A stretch of DNA of 64,000 nt from Tubiluchus corallicola (taxonomy: Eukaryota; Priapulida; Priapulimorpha; Priapulimorphida; Tubiluchidae), in the NCBI GenBank assembly GCA_030141605.1, contig JAQGDQ010002368.1, positions 308,001 through 372,000 of the forward strand, written 5' to 3'. Position 1 is the first letter of the stretch, and each line of letters starts with the position of its first letter. A model generated the notes under the pieces. The model saw only the letters and a program-made list of their open reading frames with translations, was not told the DNA's origin and searched no databases. Shown here in pieces: positions 17,206 to 28,800 of this stretch. The position numbers and the translations under genes were made by a program.

Positions 17206-18268
17206 TTCGTCATATGCCCATCACGTCTATTGCAGATACTGGGCAGACAGAACTCTAAAAGAAATATGCCCTCAAAATAGGTAAACACGGCAGTAATCCA
17301 GCAAAAAATCCAGGACACTGTTATGCCAGAGGCTTGTCGGGACCACTTTCGGGCAAATACAATAATGCATAAACAATACATAAACATAAAGATATAAGCA
17401 TCGTCACCATCATATGCTCGTTAGGCCTGTTGTGCACATTGAACAAGCAGAAATTTAAGATAAAGATCTCTGTCTGCAAGACAGGTGAGCAAGTAATCCA
17501 GCAAAAAACTAGACACTGATATAACTTTAATAAGTTCATGTCTAATATTTGATCTTAGATTATATTGCGGTTGTCATCCTTTAGAATCATTTTTCGTTGG
17601 GCCATTACGCAGAAAAAAGATTTAAACAGCAATTCTTCAAAAAATTAACAAAAGGAGAAATCTTTAGGACATCCAGCGACAGGTATGTCTTTAAAAGTTC
17701 TGATGTTTTAATGATGCAAATTTATTATCTTGGGCATAACCTCCATTTTCACCTTTTAAATCATTCTTTTGTACCGTTAAAGAGCTCACAAATCGGCAGA
17801 TACTAAACTCTATATGTGTTAACTTTTTTGTCTATTGCCTTGCAATCCAACAGGACATTGTTGAAGGCGACAAAATTAAAATAAGTGAACAAGTTCAGCA
17901 TTTATATTAGAACGTCTAATTGAAATGACAGACATGTTCACATAGAGCCAATGAAATGGATCATTTGAACTTTGGTTTAAAGTCTTCACTTGCAGTTAAT
18001 TACACTTGCTTATTGGTAGCTTTACGATAACACATTTTTCTACGTCGAAGGAAAAAACTAAAAATTTTAGAATATAATACTATACACATTGTTGAAAACT
18101 GAAGAAAATACTGAACTTGAGAATTTTACATAGAAATAATTAAACCTCAAGCACTCAATTTTGTGTAGTTTTGTTCAGATTTGCGTGCAAAGTTTCTGTT
18201 GGAGTTTCTAGACTTCCACTTCCACAAAATTTGAAATCAGTTGCCGTCGCTGCCCATTCGGCACGCAT

Positions 18269-18285
18269 GGGGGGGGGGGGGGGGG
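18269..18285 (+). repeat. Poly-G run (17)
   Basis: Seventeen consecutive G residues. Lengths of such runs are often unreliable in sequence data. Confidence 0.9.
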
Positions 18286-18652
18286 TAGCATTTCGTCCCA
18301 GTGAAGAAAGACTAAATGGTGACAACCGCAATGTAATTTAAGATCAAAGGTTAAACATGGTTTGTTAATTTGGCATGTTACAATTACCCACATGCCCGTT
18401 CTTCTCGTCCTGAGATTTTTTGCAACATGAAAAAATCATCTGTTTCTGGGTACGGTAACATACTTCGAGTCAGAAAACACTTAAAGGAAGGGCCTGCTCA
18501 AAGAGGTGTTTGTGGGGCTACCGCAGTCCTTAACTCATTATCAATAATGAGCCACTGAGCCAACAGAGTGTCTCAACTTCGGATGTATATTCCAATTATA
18601 CACATACACTTTGAATTTGCTTTATAGCCAAGGCATGTGAATGATAACCCGA

Positions 18653-18708
18653 GAGCGAGTATCGATCTCACGTCATTCGCACAAAGCATTATGAGACTCA
18701 GCCTCAAC
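18653..18708 (-). mobile_element. tRNA-derived SINE-like relic, copy 2
   Basis: On the minus strand GAGGCTGAGTCTCATAAT matches the A-box block of the other copies. Downstream GTGAG-ATCGATA-CTCGC forms a perfect 5-bp T-arm with a 7-base loop, as in tRNA. The anticodon stem is not preserved, so this is not a functional tRNA gene. A further degenerate block (GGCTCAGTGGCTCATTAT, minus strand) lies near 18,540-18,560. Confidence 0.4.
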
Positions 18709-21700
18709 TGGTCGTGTTGCTCTTATGCAACTGCTGAAAATTTGTCTGAAAAACTCATATTAACTGTCATAATGACGCAGCAGAAAATAATTTTGCAAAT
18801 TGCATTTTATATGACATGCATTTAACTGTTGTTCAGCGTCAACAAAACAACTGAGGCATTTGGGAATGTTGCTTCAAAATTGTCGTTATTGGAGTTAATA
18901 ATAAACACCGACAATTTTTGTTGCGTTTGATGGGATTTTAGTTTGTTGCACTAAGAGCAAAATTTCAGTATCAGTGTTCATAAATAAAAAATCTATTGAA
19001 TATCAAGTTATGTATTGTTGGGTATTTCCGTTTTCTTGTACGCAATTTTTTGTAGGCCCTACCTACGTAAAGATTTTGTTACGAGACCGTTCAGTAAGTT
19101 TATTGGCGTTTGCACAAAACAACCCTTAATAAAAGAGAAAACCCACCTTTACCCATTACACATAAAAATAAAGACATATAATTTAAAAACAACTGGGTTA
19201 ACCTTCTTATTAGCCTTATTGAGCTTTTCGTCAATTAGTTTTTTCTTCGAGTGTGTTTCTTCGAGTATGACTATAATAATTTTAGTTTGGCCGTTACAAA
19301 AACTGATTGTATGGCAGGGCATAAGCGCACGCTCATCCTATTATAGTGCTTTACACTTTATTAATTAACTAATCAGTTTGTAAATATCGTACAATGTATA
19401 TTTGGCATTGCATTACGTTTTTTTTGTATTCATGTTTAAATATTTCGTATCCACATATTCATATTCATCTTTATGTGGATATGAAAATAATTCATTTTAA
19501 GTGATCTTCAGAATTTTTATATTTTTTATTATAGTTTATAAGTTTCTAAACTTTGTTTTTGTGCATTGGGTTTATTTCATGTGTTTTTACAGTATACATG
19601 TGTAGACGTTAGTACGTAATCTTATTCTGAACTTATTCTGCGCTAAAGGAACAAAAATCTCTGCAGAACTTTCAGTTTACGTGTACCCACCATCGCGCAC
19701 AATGAAGCTTCTTCATGCGCAAAAGAACAAGAAGATTTGTCGGCCAAAGTAGTCAAATGGCTTGTTTATTGCTTATTCGAAGCTATAATCCAATCGGCAA
19801 ATTGGAAGACATGTCGTTTGTCTGTCCATAAATTTCTGACTACTTAATTCAGTTTAAAAAAAGGACATGAAAACGCAATCAATCACGGATTACCGGAGAC
19901 ACAATCTCATCGAGTGGCTTTAATGGAAAATCTGAATAGTTAGATTTAAGGAAAAAGCCGGAAACAAAAACGTCACTTAAACGTTAAAGAAGTCAATACG
20001 TTGAAACACATTATCAGCTACAGTGAGCATATGTACATTGAGTTTGCCAAATAATCCTAATTGCTGGAATTCCTTGCTGAACCGAGTAGATTTAGCAGTT
20101 TTAATTGTTGCTAAAGCAAAAAATAATACCTTTCGAGTAAGTAAGATTTAGCAAACTTTGCTAAAAGACCTTAAATATTTACAGTTTCTTAGAGTGTTCC
20201 TGACAGCAGAGAACAGCAAGAAACAACTTAGTGTATCTCGTTCTTAGTAACGGCTAGCACCTCTCTTGTCGTCTAATTTCAAACTTGATCGTGCGTGCCG
20301 GCATGTATACATACCGCACATCGTATGTATGAGTGTATATGTATATATAACAAACACCATCTGGTAGGCAAATGAAAATCAATTGGCCAGCACGAGTAGC
20401 AGTTCATTCACTCATTTCAAGAGAATTTCTATTTCGGTTTAATTTTAGCCAATTTTGTATTAGAATATGTGTGTCAAATTCGCTCAGAATCTTTTTAATT
20501 TTTTCTGTTTTTCTCTTCCCAGGTAATTTTTGTTAGAAACGTTAACATTGCATAAGTTGGAATAAAGGAACTAATAGTTTTTAACACGACGACTTTTTAA
20601 TATAGTCATGTCTCATTTATACGAAATGTAATTACTATTAATCATTTGAGGCCTAAATTGAAAAGCCACTGTAAACAATTATACTTGGGCAACGTGACTG
20701 ACCGTGTTGTTGCAAACAACAGACACTTCGATGGGAATTGTACATTGTTCAAACTCATGCGTTATTACGGCCTTAAAATGTACAAATCAAGAAGTAATTT
20801 TTCTTAGTCAACCTTTCAAATGAAAAGATACCAGGCTTTGCGAGGAAAAAACGTGTACCCATTTTTAAACAATGCCTACTCAACTCCAAACTTTCAATCC
20901 CATGGAAATGGAATTGACTTCACAGGAAATGTGTACCAATGATTATCGTAATTCGCTTGTTCCGCATATTATGTACATCAATAATTGTTTTGTATTTAGG
21001 CGTAGACTACGTGGCAGGTGGTATGACAAACCTCAAGCTGAACTAACAAATACATTGTCACAGAAACAGTAACATTTTACCTCAGTATCCTCATAGGTGT
21101 CGTGATCTGAAAGTTAATACTTTTTTCGCTGATTTGAAAACGCCAATGCGAAATATTGAGTAGCTTAGTTAATAACTAGTTTGAGTTGTAGACAGTCACT
21201 CGGTCGGTCGGTCATTTAGTTAGTCAGTCGGTAAGTCAACCAATCAGTAAATCACGCAACCAAGTCTCGTTGCCTCGTTTTCCATGCAATTATTCCCTGT
21301 GAACTGCTAAGCAGTTCTGTTTAAAAAACTTTTACCCTTTTTACCATATAGTATAGTATTTGTACTGTGCACAATTTTAACTTCATTAATTGACTTTAAT
21401 ATTGTTGATGTGAAAAACGATTTTCCGTGCTTAGCTATAATACAATCAATACATGCAAATGCAAATAATGCGGTACCTTACAACACAGCACAAAAGACAA
21501 CGAAGTACACATGATTGCCTAGCGGTTTTGTGGCTTAATAGCTTCACACAAACTACCTGAAAAAAGAGTTATGCGCATCTAAATATAATAAACCACTTGC
21601 CCGACTCGTATACTGAGGTGCAAGTTATGAAATCGAAATGCCTTGGATTTATATTATTTTTTCTAAATATAGTGCCGATTTTTACATGTACAATAACAAT

Positions 21701-23465
21701 GTGGTTATTACAAATAAAAGTAACAATTTTATTTAAAAGCTAACTAGCCCACGAAGCCCGTTAAGTAAAAAATTCTATCAATGCAATCTTAGAAGCCGTG
21801 TTCATTAAATGTTTTCACCCAAAGGATGAATCAGAAATTAATTTTCTATAAGTATAATCCTTATTATATCTTAGTTGCAGTTGTTTTACAGTTGCATACA
21901 ATTGAATAAAATGTTTGTACAAGCTGATTGTATTAAGCTTCCACCGCTATATGTACCTTGTAGATGAATGTTAGTTACACATGTTCACCTTTGATTAAAT
22001 TAGATTATATTAAATTTATTAACTAATTGTTACAATTATGCAAGACCTTAACGAAGAGGAAATTAGTCCTCTAAGAACAATACTCAAATTAACCAATTAA
22101 CAATTAAAATAACTTGAAACTGTCAAGCACAAAATTAATGACTAGTTTATTGTCCTTGTGAGTGAAGATAAAAACAGTCTTATTTCTGACCAAAGCATTT
22201 TTCCCGAATCCCAAGGATATATCACGTGCTCATCGTCTTGTTTGGCACCATTAGCACCAGTTCACAGTCATGTGCGTGTCTTGGTCTCTGCTTCCAACTT
22301 CCATGCAGTTTGCACAAGAAGTGGATACTTCTGAATAACCTGCATCGAGTTCGTCGAGTCCTATCCTCTTCTAATATATCCGAAAACTCATTTGAGTATA
22401 AGGGAGGTGATTTAAGGGAAGGATTCCATGTTCTGTAGGTTGCAGTGCGGCTTTTTCAGACGTGAACCTACGCCTTGTCCACATCAATAGTTTGTCCCTA
22501 TTTTCTATTACTTTCTTTAGATACTTTTGTTGTTGGAATTTAGCTCATGTTCGGGGAGATGGGATATCTATCTCCAAAAGGTACAGGTCGTTCTGAGTCT
22601 CTGTCGCAAAGGCTGGACTTAATGCCTAGCATACAAAAAGATTCACATTTTCTGATGCCAACATTAGCTCTTTGTCGGTATAACCCAGTTGTTGTATATC
22701 TAGGGACTTATCCTTGGTTGTTGTGGTACAATGTGAAATACCCGAGCATCGTATTAGATTGTTAAATTAACATTTGTTAAGTACTACTAGCTTTGTAGAA
22801 AAAGGATTAGCTTTAGGAATCAACAAGGATCATCTAACACTTGTCCTTACTTTATGCTCGGACAAGAATTATGAATGTTTAGACGAAGAAGTAAAGTCGA
22901 TTGCAGTAAAGTAATTCACTGGCTTTTACCAATTTTCTGCTCCTTTTCGTTTTATTTAAAGCTATTTTTAAGTAAAAATAATATAAATGAGATTCATCTA
23001 ATTCAAGATAGGAGGGATATAATTCTAATATGCTATCGTTAACATACCTACGTAAGTAATGCTGCTTAAGTAGTGGTTTAAGTATATAATCCACGCATAA
23101 AAGGTGATAAACTAGAGGCCTAATGTATCCCAATCATAACTGTATGAATCGCCTAGTTATCACTATTGAAATTCCATAGAAACTTAGAACCAAAACCAAG
23201 AGAGGAAACGTTCTGCAGGCGTTTTTCGTGTGTATAAGAAACTAGACGCACGATAATCAGCACATTAGGAAGCCAATTGTATAAAGCCCTATTTGTCATT
23301 AAGCCTATAATAGGTAGACCTTCTTAAATCGCTACTAATTAGGTGGAATAATTGCGTGAATTAGTTTGTGCTATTTGTAAACAATTTTTTGTACAATGAC
23401 TGTTCGTATTCTGCTGATAATCAGCATTCAATGGCAGGGCCTATTTAATTGACGCAGATGATTGT

Positions 23466-23526
23466 GGCAGAACCGGAATCTAGCTAATTAGCAAAGTAAT
23501 CCTTTATGATGAGACACTGAGCCAGC
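23466..23526 (-). mobile_element. tRNA-derived SINE-like relic, copy 3
   Basis: Minus-strand CTGGCTCAGTGTCTCATCAT is the best A-box match of the three copies. A B-box-like GATTCCGGTTC lies about 40 bases downstream. Extent and tail are undefined. Confidence 0.38.
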
Positions 23527-24865
23527 GGTGTTATCTAATTCCTTTAACGAAGTAAATATCCAAGGCTGTATAGCAGATAAAATTGTCTAAAACTGTATAG
23601 CAGTTTTTCAAGCAGGCGCCCATGAAACCATCCTGAGGCAGTTTTTCAGGTGGCCAGACTCGATGTTGCTTAACTACACATCGTAATCACACAGTATTTA
23701 CTCGGGTACGCACGTACTTGTACTTAAATCTCCATTGTATCAATCATGTCAACATATTTGTTTTCAAAGACAGCACTGTGAACTTCTTGTGCAAAATGTT
23801 TGGAGTTGTGCAGAATGTTGCACCTATATTTCTGATATAGACTTTTGTTCTGGTTATTCTGATTCTGTTTTTTGACGAGCTTTTAAGCGTGATGGTGCAC
23901 ATTTGCAATTCCTCCCAATAAATATTATGCTTTGTCCTATCTCTTCTAGTCGTTAGTATTGGTTTAGTAATTGAACTGAGCCACCAAAATGTCTTTTGAC
24001 AAATTTTTTGCCTCGACGAACAATGCTTTTAAACATGACCGCATTTTAACCAAACTGTTCAAACCTTAAAAATTTGATGTTTACATTGGAATTACACGTG
24101 AAATTTTTGTCTCTTAGTTACCGTTTGTAGACGCTGTTAGTGTTTTTGTTGCTGTTATTTGGTAGACTGGTCAAGAATCTCAAAGAGAAAAACATTAATA
24201 TGAAATGCAAACAAGGACCGCACAAATAAAATACGCTTGAAAAGTTGTATCGAAAGTGTTAAATGCTCAAGTTACTTCTCATTAAGAATTAAAGCACTGT
24301 AGTTATACCATAGTGGTTTGTACTATGCGTCTACAACACTAAAGTTTTATTTTGCATCACCAACTCAACTAATACCAATGAAGTTAAAATCTTAAACAAA
24401 ACTAAGCGGAAAATGCGACAAATGGTGCGCGTTTTAATCCTTGCAAACACACTAGGATCAAACCTTGAGTTAATATTGAGAATCGATAACCATATAAGCA
24501 CAGTACGTGATGAATTTATGGGACATATTTATAAATGAGAAATAAAATAAGCTAAAACTTACACAAATTTAATCACACTGCGACTGGTGACTGTATAATT
24601 GAACCGAAAATCAATTAAAAAGTGTTTAATTAAAAGGAAGATATTAATCATGAAGAAGTGATTTGCATTTTGAGGCTTTTCTGCACAGCCTGTTCTCGCA
24701 AAGTAATTTTGGAAATTTAACTCGTGTTATTAATTTATTTAAGCTTTTTCATAATTATCTTAATTAACGCACTTCAAAGGCATAAAGTTAAGGCGTAAAG
24801 ACATGCTAATTAGCGCGTTTTAAAGCTGTATTAGATGCGCGAAAACGTAATATTTTATCGCGTCA

Positions 24866-24880
24866 CCCCCCCCCCCCCCC
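24866..24880 (+). repeat. Poly-C run (15)
   Basis: Fifteen consecutive C residues in otherwise AT-rich sequence. Confidence 0.9.
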
Positions 24881-24944
24881 GCCAATGGAATAGAGCTATT
24901 TGGAGCTACTTACCCAATCAAGAATCTGAGTGGTATCACAGTGA

Positions 24945-25195
24945 CGGCCACAAGCATGAGGCCAAAATCATGAACTCGTACTGAGCTAAATTTGTAACCG
25001 TCTTTTTAGATCACACTGACCTCATGCCATGACATCATGCTGAGCTCAAGTCATGAGTTCACAGAGACCTCATGGTTATGAGCTCATGCTGCTGTCATGC
25101 CATCAGGTATGTATGAGTTCATCAATCTGAGATTATATTGACCTCATGCTTGTGACCCAGTATGAGCATTTTATGACCAAATATTGAGCTCATGT
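24945..25195. repeat. Degenerate TCATG/CATGA-rich cluster
   Basis: Within about 250 bp the words CTCATG, TCATGA and GAGCTCATG recur many times on both strands at irregular spacing (for example GACCTCATGCCATGACATC and GAGCTCATGCTGCTGTCATG). It looks like a decayed tandem array with self-complementary units. It lies about 500 bp upstream of the first recognised receptor exon. Confidence 0.55.
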
Positions 25196-25715
25196 CTTGA
25201 CTGGATAAAGCAAAAATATTACAGCCAATAAATCATTAATCAGTTGCTGAGTTAGTAATCAATCGATTAACCTGTTAATCGAGTGATCAACTGAATAGTT
25301 AATTAGAAATTAGAAATGATCAACAGTTATTCCATTTGTCAATAAATTGATTGGTTCACTGCTTAACAGATCGACTAAATGACAAACAAGTGAAGATTAA
25401 CAAGTGGAAAACGTTTTTTACTGTAGTAAAAAGAATACTTGTTTTTTATGGTAAATTCTATTCTAACAAAGTTCCATCCATGGCGCTGTTTATGTAACGT
25501 GAAATCTGGCAATGAATTTTGCACGCTTTATAAATCCCCTTGATGAATTTCTTGTATAGTTCCAGACTCCATTGAGCAATTAAAGGAAAAAAATCGTTTT
25601 GCTTAATTTTAATATCCCAGTCGGTTAAACTAGTTTAACCATGGGAGACGTTTTGAACGGAAGGAAGAGCGGAGGATAGTTTCCATATTTTTAACTTCTT
25701 TATATCTCTTTTCAG
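25196..25715. other. Upstream intron or 5' flank of the receptor gene
   Basis: AT-rich sequence with repeated AATCGATTA-like words at about 25,225-25,390. It ends in a polypyrimidine tract and the AG acceptor at 25,714-25,715. No start codon exon was identified. Confidence 0.45.
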
Positions 25716-25832
25716 GTGCCCATAATGTCACTGGAGAGCCACTGGATTGTTTAGAGGCACGATCACTATGCACTAATGATATTACTTGTGAGCTTATCCT
25801 GCAATATTTACCTACAGCATGTGGAGAAACCT
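25716..25832 (+). CDS. GFR-alpha-like exon 1 (visible), start of GDNF domain 1
   Basis: The acceptor TTTTCAG precedes GTGCCCATAATG and the donor is CCT|GTAAGT. Two bases complete a codon and the exon ends in phase 1. It encodes an NxT site and CLEARSLC...YLPTACGET, the family's typical start of a GDNF domain. Confidence 0.85.
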
Positions 25833-28800
25833 GTAAGTTTGGGAACTGAGTTCTTTTCTGTACACATCTAGGAGCATTTCTTTAAAAATGTTCAAACTCA
25901 GAGGAACTTTATTTGTCATTGTCATTGTCGTAATTGTTGCTATTGCCATCACATTGAGGACGTTGCTGTCATTATTATGGTTTGGCTGTCAATGTCACTG
26001 TCTATATCAGTGTTATTCAGTGTCATTGTTTTTATTTTGCTCTTATTTTTCATTGTCTTCATCATCATCATCATCATCACCACCACCACCATTATCATCA
26101 TCATTGTCATCGTGCGTCGTCACCGTCACATTATAGTGGTTGTTATCATCATCATCATCGTCATCCTCATCATCATTATCGTGACCATATCCTTGTTGTT
26201 GTCATTGTTGTTGTCGTTATCGTTGTCGTTGTTGTTTGTCGATTCTGTTTTTCTTCTTTTGTTTTGTAGAGTCAAGCACCACGGTCTGTACTGCATTCAT
26301 ATGTCGTGTTCACTGTCACTCTTTAATTTCTCCTGGAACTAATAAAATTGCTCATAAGAATGGTCATGTAATTTGCCATTTATTAAGTTGTTATTGTTCA
26401 TTAGGGTTTAAAATTGAACCAGAATGTTGCACCATTTAATTAAAAAACAATTACAGCTCTAAGAAAAAGTATGTTAAAGAAATTTGAACGGTTGTACAAT
26501 GATGTTTTACTAAATTACAAGTGTAAGTTAATAGTTATAATATCCGCTCAAGCTAAAACGTAAAATTGTAAATATTCTAACCTTTGTTAACAGGGCGTCT
26601 GTACTCGTTCAGTAGTGTAGGGTTTCCAAGCCAAACGTCTGTCCAGCTTAACAATTGTCGAAGAAAAAGTTCCATAATCTTACTATTCAATTCGCTTCCG
26701 ATTTTTGCTCAAACGGAAAACATCGTCATCAATTCGGTCGGCAAACCGAAATCTTATTCTGTTGAGAAAAAATGGGTTTATCACAAAGGAGTTCATTTAC
26801 AACTTACAAGGCAATAGGACGAGTTTAAAATGTACAATTTGAATTTTTCATGAAATGTAGTATAAATCACCTTCCCTTAAATTGCCTTTAATTGGCGTAA
26901 AAAGTCTTGATAATAAGTATCATAATAAGTTGAGTATCTTTCAGTTTTTGCGACTTCTCGATTTTCGGTTGATTAAGTTATTTAAAAGCAGTTTCAGTAC
27001 TGTGAGTTGTGAATGCTGCCGTTTTTCTTCCTAATGTCTAAATACCCGTTTGATGTGCAGCGAGCGTTTAAGTGGAAAACAAACGAACCAATTGCATTCG
27101 ATTCGCAACGTAATAAAGTCTTTTAATCTTGAAGATCTGAAAGCAAATTTGATGCAGAAAACTTCGAATTGCTTTTCAGCTTTTTTGTTACTATTATTTT
27201 TTGACGATAATATATGCTGCGAAAACTTACGAATATGATTTACGGTGAAGACAGATGTACACCTTTTAATCCGAAAATTTCGAAGGCCAACCGTTCAAAG
27301 ACTTATCACAAACTTGCAGTTTTTATTGTCGTTGATGACTCGTAGTTAATTGTTTGTTTATCTGTGTTTTATTTTTAGCCTACAAGTGTGATGCGCAAAA
27401 TTTAGACAAATGCCGAGCAGTGGTCAGTGCTCTGAGAGAAATGAACACATTTCGTGACGTTTGTCTCTGCAACAACCACTTGGGAGATAAAAACAAGCGC
27501 AACGAATGCTGGGAGTTTCGCCACGCCTTGTTTAATCATGATTGCCTTCAAGAGCCGCTGATAACGCTTCCGCCTGGTAAGGTTTTTCAGTCTTAGACAG
27601 ACAAAGCAAAGATGAGCCCTCGGGAAAGTTTGCCAACGAATTGCTAATGACTATAGAGTTAAACGTTTTTGATGAAACTTGCTCAGATTTAATATTGAGA
27701 TTTACTATAGCTGACTTAGACAGACTTGTTTAACCAGTAGCCCATTCTTATTGTTACAAAATGTTGCAATGCTAGATATACCTACTAAAAATGCTACATC
27801 TAAGAATTAGTTTTTATTCATTATCACCCCAACCCAGTAGTGTTAAATGCCTCTCCACCTAGTGATTTAGCCAGGGCCGGATTTACCTACTTGTGGGTCA
27901 TAGGCCAAACTCATGCGAGCTCAAAATTTATAGAAAATTTGGCATGCATCAGTTTATATACATCTATATACATACACTGCATATATAAAATGTACGTAAG
28001 GCCATTGTGCCTACTCATTGTGCCCCATACTTATTTTTCAGGGGCCCTTAAGGTTTTGAATATATTATGTAAAGAAATACCCAGTGTACACTTGAAACAA
28101 AGTTACACACTTTGCTCCACGCGACAAGTTAGTTTCAGAGAACCCTCAGATACTAGTGGGCCTTAGGCTATGACCTATCACACTATGCCTGTTGTTAAAT
28201 CCGGCCCTATGTTTAGCAATCCCTCAAACTAGTGGCCTTGCCTGGTATTTTATAATACCAGCGCACTTTGCATAGAGAAAAGGGAAAAATCAAATAAATT
28301 TGCCCCATGTCATTATTAAATGTGTATTGATTAAATTTGATAAAACTTAGATCACAAAATAGTTAGAGGATTATGGATATATTTCAGAAGTTGGAGTACC
28401 GTACATGTAAGTGACATAAAATATATGTTTATTCAGAGCACGTATTCATCGTGCATGTTTTATACATACTAACTGTCTAAGCCTACTGAACTCCAGCATA
28501 GTAGTTCACACACAAGCCATTTTGCTGCTTATTACATCATCGGCTGACATGAGCAATTACATTCACTTTCCACTGAATAGAATTCTCGCACGTTTGGTGA
28601 CAGGAAATTAAGTCTTGCATCATTCCCAATCACATCAATTATCAATAACAAATTTAGCCGCTGGGTCTTATTTGAAGAGCGTTACCGCCTTGGTATTTTG
28701 GATTCATTTCATTGGATATATTTGAGGCAAGACACGCAATACACCAGTCATCCTGTACTAGACAGCAATCTTCCCATATTTTCGATTGTGAAAGAGAGTG

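Larger units (their letters stand above)
17206..24940. other. No gene recognised; homopolymers and SINE-like relics
   Basis: About 7.7 kb of AT-rich sequence with a 17-G run (18,269-18,285), a 15-C run (24,866-24,880), a GGTC/AGTC-rich patch near 21,200-21,245 and two SINE-like relics. The missing 5' exon of the downstream receptor gene could lie here, but no open frame begins with a convincing signal peptide followed by a phase-1 donor. Confidence 0.4.

Noticed and set aside
17046-17258. Poly-His open frame
   Set aside because: Translation of an (ATC)n microsatellite, with no flanking conserved sequence or splice context.
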